From DATKSS01 sp049582065 (GTDB taxonomy: Bacteria; Chloroflexota; Dormibacteria; Dormibacterales; Dormibacteraceae): a stretch of DNA of 31,535 bases. Positions 29,757 to 31,535 of the stretch are shown piece after piece. The DNA lies in assembly GCA_049582065.1 (NCBI GenBank), contig JBAUTF010000094.1, positions 1 through 31,535 of the forward strand, given 5' to 3'. Made by a program: the position numbers and the translations under genes. The first letter of the stretch is position 1; every line of letters begins with the position of its first letter. The notes below the pieces were generated by a model. The model saw only the letters and a program-made list of their open reading frames with translations. It had not been told where the DNA came from and searched no databases.

Positions 29757-30643
29757 CGTCGTCTGAAAAGCGGGTGGCGATCACCGGCGCTTCGGGGTTC
29801 GTAGGGTCGCAGCTGGCCGAGCGCTTCGAACGAGCCGGTTGGCCGGTGGTCCGCTTCACCAGGGGCGCCGGCCAAGCCACGGATCTCACCATCCCTTTCC
29901 ACCTGGGCGATGACGTCGATGCGGAGGTCTTTCGGTCAAGGCACGTCAGCGCGCTCGTCCATTGCGCGTACGACTTCCGGCCCGTGAGGTGGGACGACAT
30001 CCGACGCGTGAACGTCGAGGGCTCGCGCCGGCTGATCGCCGCGACTGCCGCGGCCGGAGTGCCGCGGACCGTGGTCATCTCAACCATCAGCGCGTTTGTC
30101 GGGTGCCGCTCGCTGTATGGACGGGCCAAGCTCGAGATCGAGGCTGAGGCGGCGAGGTTCGGCGCTACGGTGGTGCGTCCCGGCCTGGTCTACGGCGACC
30201 TCGACTCGGCCGGCGGTGGCATGATCGGCAGCCTGCGGCGAAGCGCGCGCGGCGGGCTGGTGCCGCTGATCGACGGGGGCCGCCACCACCAGTACCTGGT
30301 CCACATCGACGACCTGTTCGATCTCGTGCGGCGGCTCTGCGCAGGCGATCTCATACCGCCGCAGCGGCCGGTGGTGGTCGCCTCCCCGCACGGCGTCACG
30401 ATGCGCGAGCTGGTGGCCGGGCTGGCCCGCCGCCAGGGCACCCGGCCCAGGTTCGTCAGCGTCCCGTGGCGGGCGGTGTGGCTCGGCTTGAAGGGCGCTG
30501 AGACGGTGGGGCTGAGGCCGTCCTATCGAAGCGACAGCGTGGTCAGCCTCGTACATCAGGACCCGAATCCAGATTTCACGTCCCTGGGCGAGCTGGGCGT
30601 GAGCGTCCGCGAATTCGGCGACGAGCTGAGTCGCGCCGGCTAG
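29753..30643 (+). CDS. NAD-dependent epimerase/dehydratase
   Basis: A 296-residue extended SDR. TGASGFVG at 11-18 and catalytic Tyr122/Lys126 (YGRAK) are intact, with LVHIDDLFDLVRRLC as the usual helper segment. Likely acts on a nucleotide-sugar or lipid-linked sugar. The TTG start at 29753 overlaps the GMC gene stop (TTGA), which ties the three genes into one operon with the GT2 enzyme: glycosyl transfer, oxidation and epimerisation or reduction. Its stop overlaps the convergent E2 gene by 4 bp. Confidence 0.85.
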   Translation: MTSSEKRVAITGASGFVGSQLAERFERAGWPVVRFTRGAGQATDLTIPFHLGDDVDAEVFRSRHVSALVHCAYDFRPVRWDDIRRVNVEGSRRLIAATAAAGVPRTVVISTISAFVGCRSLYGRAKLEIEAEAARFGATVVRPGLVYGDLDSAGGGMIGSLRRSARGGLVPLIDGGRHHQYLVHIDDLFDLVRRLCAGDLIPPQRPVVVASPHGVTMRELVAGLARRQGTRPRFVSVPWRAVWLGLKGAETVGLRPSYRSDSVVSLVHQDPNPDFTSLGELGVSVREFGDELSRAG

Positions 30644-31535
30644 TAGACCGGCGAGTCGATGGTCACAGCCTCGAGCCATTTGCGGCACGAGGTCAGGAAT
30701 CGTGCCGCCTGCAGCCCATCGAGCACGCGGTGGTCGAACGAGAAGCAGAGATACATCATCGGCTTGACTCCGATCATCCAGTTGACCGCCATCGGACGCT
30801 CGACGATTGCCTCCATGGTCAGGATGCCGGCCTGCCCCGGATTGATGACGGAGTAGCTGAACAGCGTCCCGAACGTGCCCGAGTTGTTGACGGTGAAGGT
30901 CCCGCCGGAAAGGTCGTCGGCTTTGAGCTGCTTGTTCCGGGCGCGCATCGCGACGTCGTTGATGGCGCGCGCGAGACCGGCGATCGAAAATCCGTCCGCG
31001 CGGCGGATCACGGGTACCACGAGCGTGTCCTCGAGCCCCACCGACACGCCGACGTTGATGTCGCGGTGCACGATGAGCTCCGTCTCGTTGAAGGTCGCGT
31101 TCACCCCGGGGTGCTCGCGCAGCGCGGAAACGGTCGCCGCGATCACATACGGCAGGTAGGTCAGCGAGAATCCCTCCTGCTTCTGGAACGCGGCCTTGTT
31201 GGCGCTGCGGTTGGCGACCACGCCCGACATGTCCGCCTCCTGCGTCTGCCACGCGTGCGGGATGGTGCTCTTCGAGCGCGTCATGTTCTCCGCGATCAGG
31301 CGGCGTACCCGGGTGAGCGGCACGACCTGGTCGCCTTCGCCGGGCTTGGCGGCCAATGGCGCGGCCGGGGCGGACGGGGCGGACTGCGCCCGGGCGGCGA
31401 ACTCCTGCACGTCCTTCTTCGTCACGCGGCCGCCCATCCCCGTCCCGCTCACCCTGGACAGGTCGACCTTCAGCTCGGAGGCGACCATCTGCACGGCCGG
31501 CGAATAGCGGTGCGCGTCGCCCGTCTCACCTCCCG
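30640..31535 (-). CDS. 2-oxoacid dehydrogenase E2 component, 3' part only
   Basis: The gene enters from the right edge, so its N-terminal lipoyl domain is outside the window. Reading from the edge, YSPAVQMVASELKVDLSRVSG and GRVTKKDVQEF is the peripheral subunit-binding domain; an Ala/Pro linker follows; then the catalytic acyltransferase domain with SFDHRVLDGLQAARFL, whose His and Asp do the acyl transfer. It belongs to pyruvate, 2-oxoglutarate or branched-chain dehydrogenase complexes; which one cannot be told without the missing part and neighbours. Met codons inside the window are internal, so the real start is further right. Confidence 0.9.
   Translation of the reverse strand, partial: GGETGDAHRYSPAVQMVASELKVDLSRVSGTGMGGRVTKKDVQEFAARAQSAPSAPAAPLAAKPGEGDQVVPLTRVRRLIAENMTRSKSTIPHAWQTQEADMSGVVANRSANKAAFQKQEGFSLTYLPYVIAATVSALREHPGVNATFNETELIVHRDINVGVSVGLEDTLVVPVIRRADGFSIAGLARAINDVAMRARNKQLKADDLSGGTFTVNNSGTFGTLFSYSVINPGQAGILTMEAIVERPMAVNWMIGVKPMMYLCFSFDHRVLDGLQAARFLTSCRKWLEAVTIDSPVY

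Overview
This is a 31.5 kb stretch of GC-rich, gene-dense bacterial chromosome. It holds about 29 protein genes and no recognisable rRNA, tRNA, transposase, phage gene or CRISPR. The gene set (HspR-like MerR regulator, HelY-type Ski2-like helicase, DUF2342 metalloprotease, DUF503 protein, orphan ParA) together with frequent GTG/TTG starts and apparently leaderless promoters points to a terrabacterial high-GC lineage: Actinobacteriota, Chloroflexota or Candidatus Dormibacterota. I cannot place it more closely without a search.

Layout. 0-2.5 kb: MntP-type exporter on the minus strand, then an HspR-like regulator with a small zinc-ribbon protein, then a DUF2342 metalloprotease. 2.5-4.9 kb: a DUF4406-like protein and an SDR diverge from one compact promoter; the SDR overlaps a convergent epimerase-like gene. 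5.0-7.7 kb: HelY-like helicase downstream of a DUF503 gene, minus strand. 7.8-13.5 kb: a complete five-gene peptide/nickel-type ABC importer (solute-binding protein, two permeases, two ATPases) with a good sigma70-like promoter and a Shine-Dalgarno. 13.5-16.2 kb: a duplicated 125-bp hairpin-bearing unit, then pyrE, a dihydroorotase/allantoinase-family gene and a small lipoprotein. 16.2-16.6 kb: an array of REP/BIME-like palindromes, with a related copy at 4.9 kb. 16.6-19.2 kb: metallo-beta-lactamase-fold hydrolase, a possible 33-residue membrane peptide, an orphan ParA with a small partner, and a CvpA-like membrane protein. 19.2-23.8 kb: a tightly overlapping operon of acyl-CoA dehydrogenase, MFS transporter, ureohydrolase and FAD oxidoreductase. 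23.8-26.7 kb: small membrane protein, NDUFA9-like NAD-binding protein, ThpR-like RNA phosphodiesterase, GlcG/HbpS-like protein and a second SDR. 26.7-30.6 kb: a possible structured small RNA, then an operon of GT2 glycosyltransferase, GMC oxidoreductase with a ferredoxin-like Cys cluster, and an epimerase. The right edge holds the 3' part of a 2-oxoacid dehydrogenase E2 gene.

Two themes deserve attention. First, many operon-leading genes have a TAnnnT hexamer only 6-9 nt before the start codon and no Shine-Dalgarno, which suggests leaderless transcription; internal operon genes instead use ATGA/GTGA/TTGA-type stop-start overlaps. Second, several enzymes show substitutions at normally invariant residues (MntP Asp, MBL-fold second-metal Asp, ureohydrolase His, epimerase Tyr/Lys). 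The best candidates for undescribed biology are the possible ~90-nt RNA before the GT2 gene, the duplicated leader with mutually exclusive hairpins before pyrE, the ureohydrolase operon and the ParA/98-residue protein pair. All functional statements are read from motifs and context; no database search was run.
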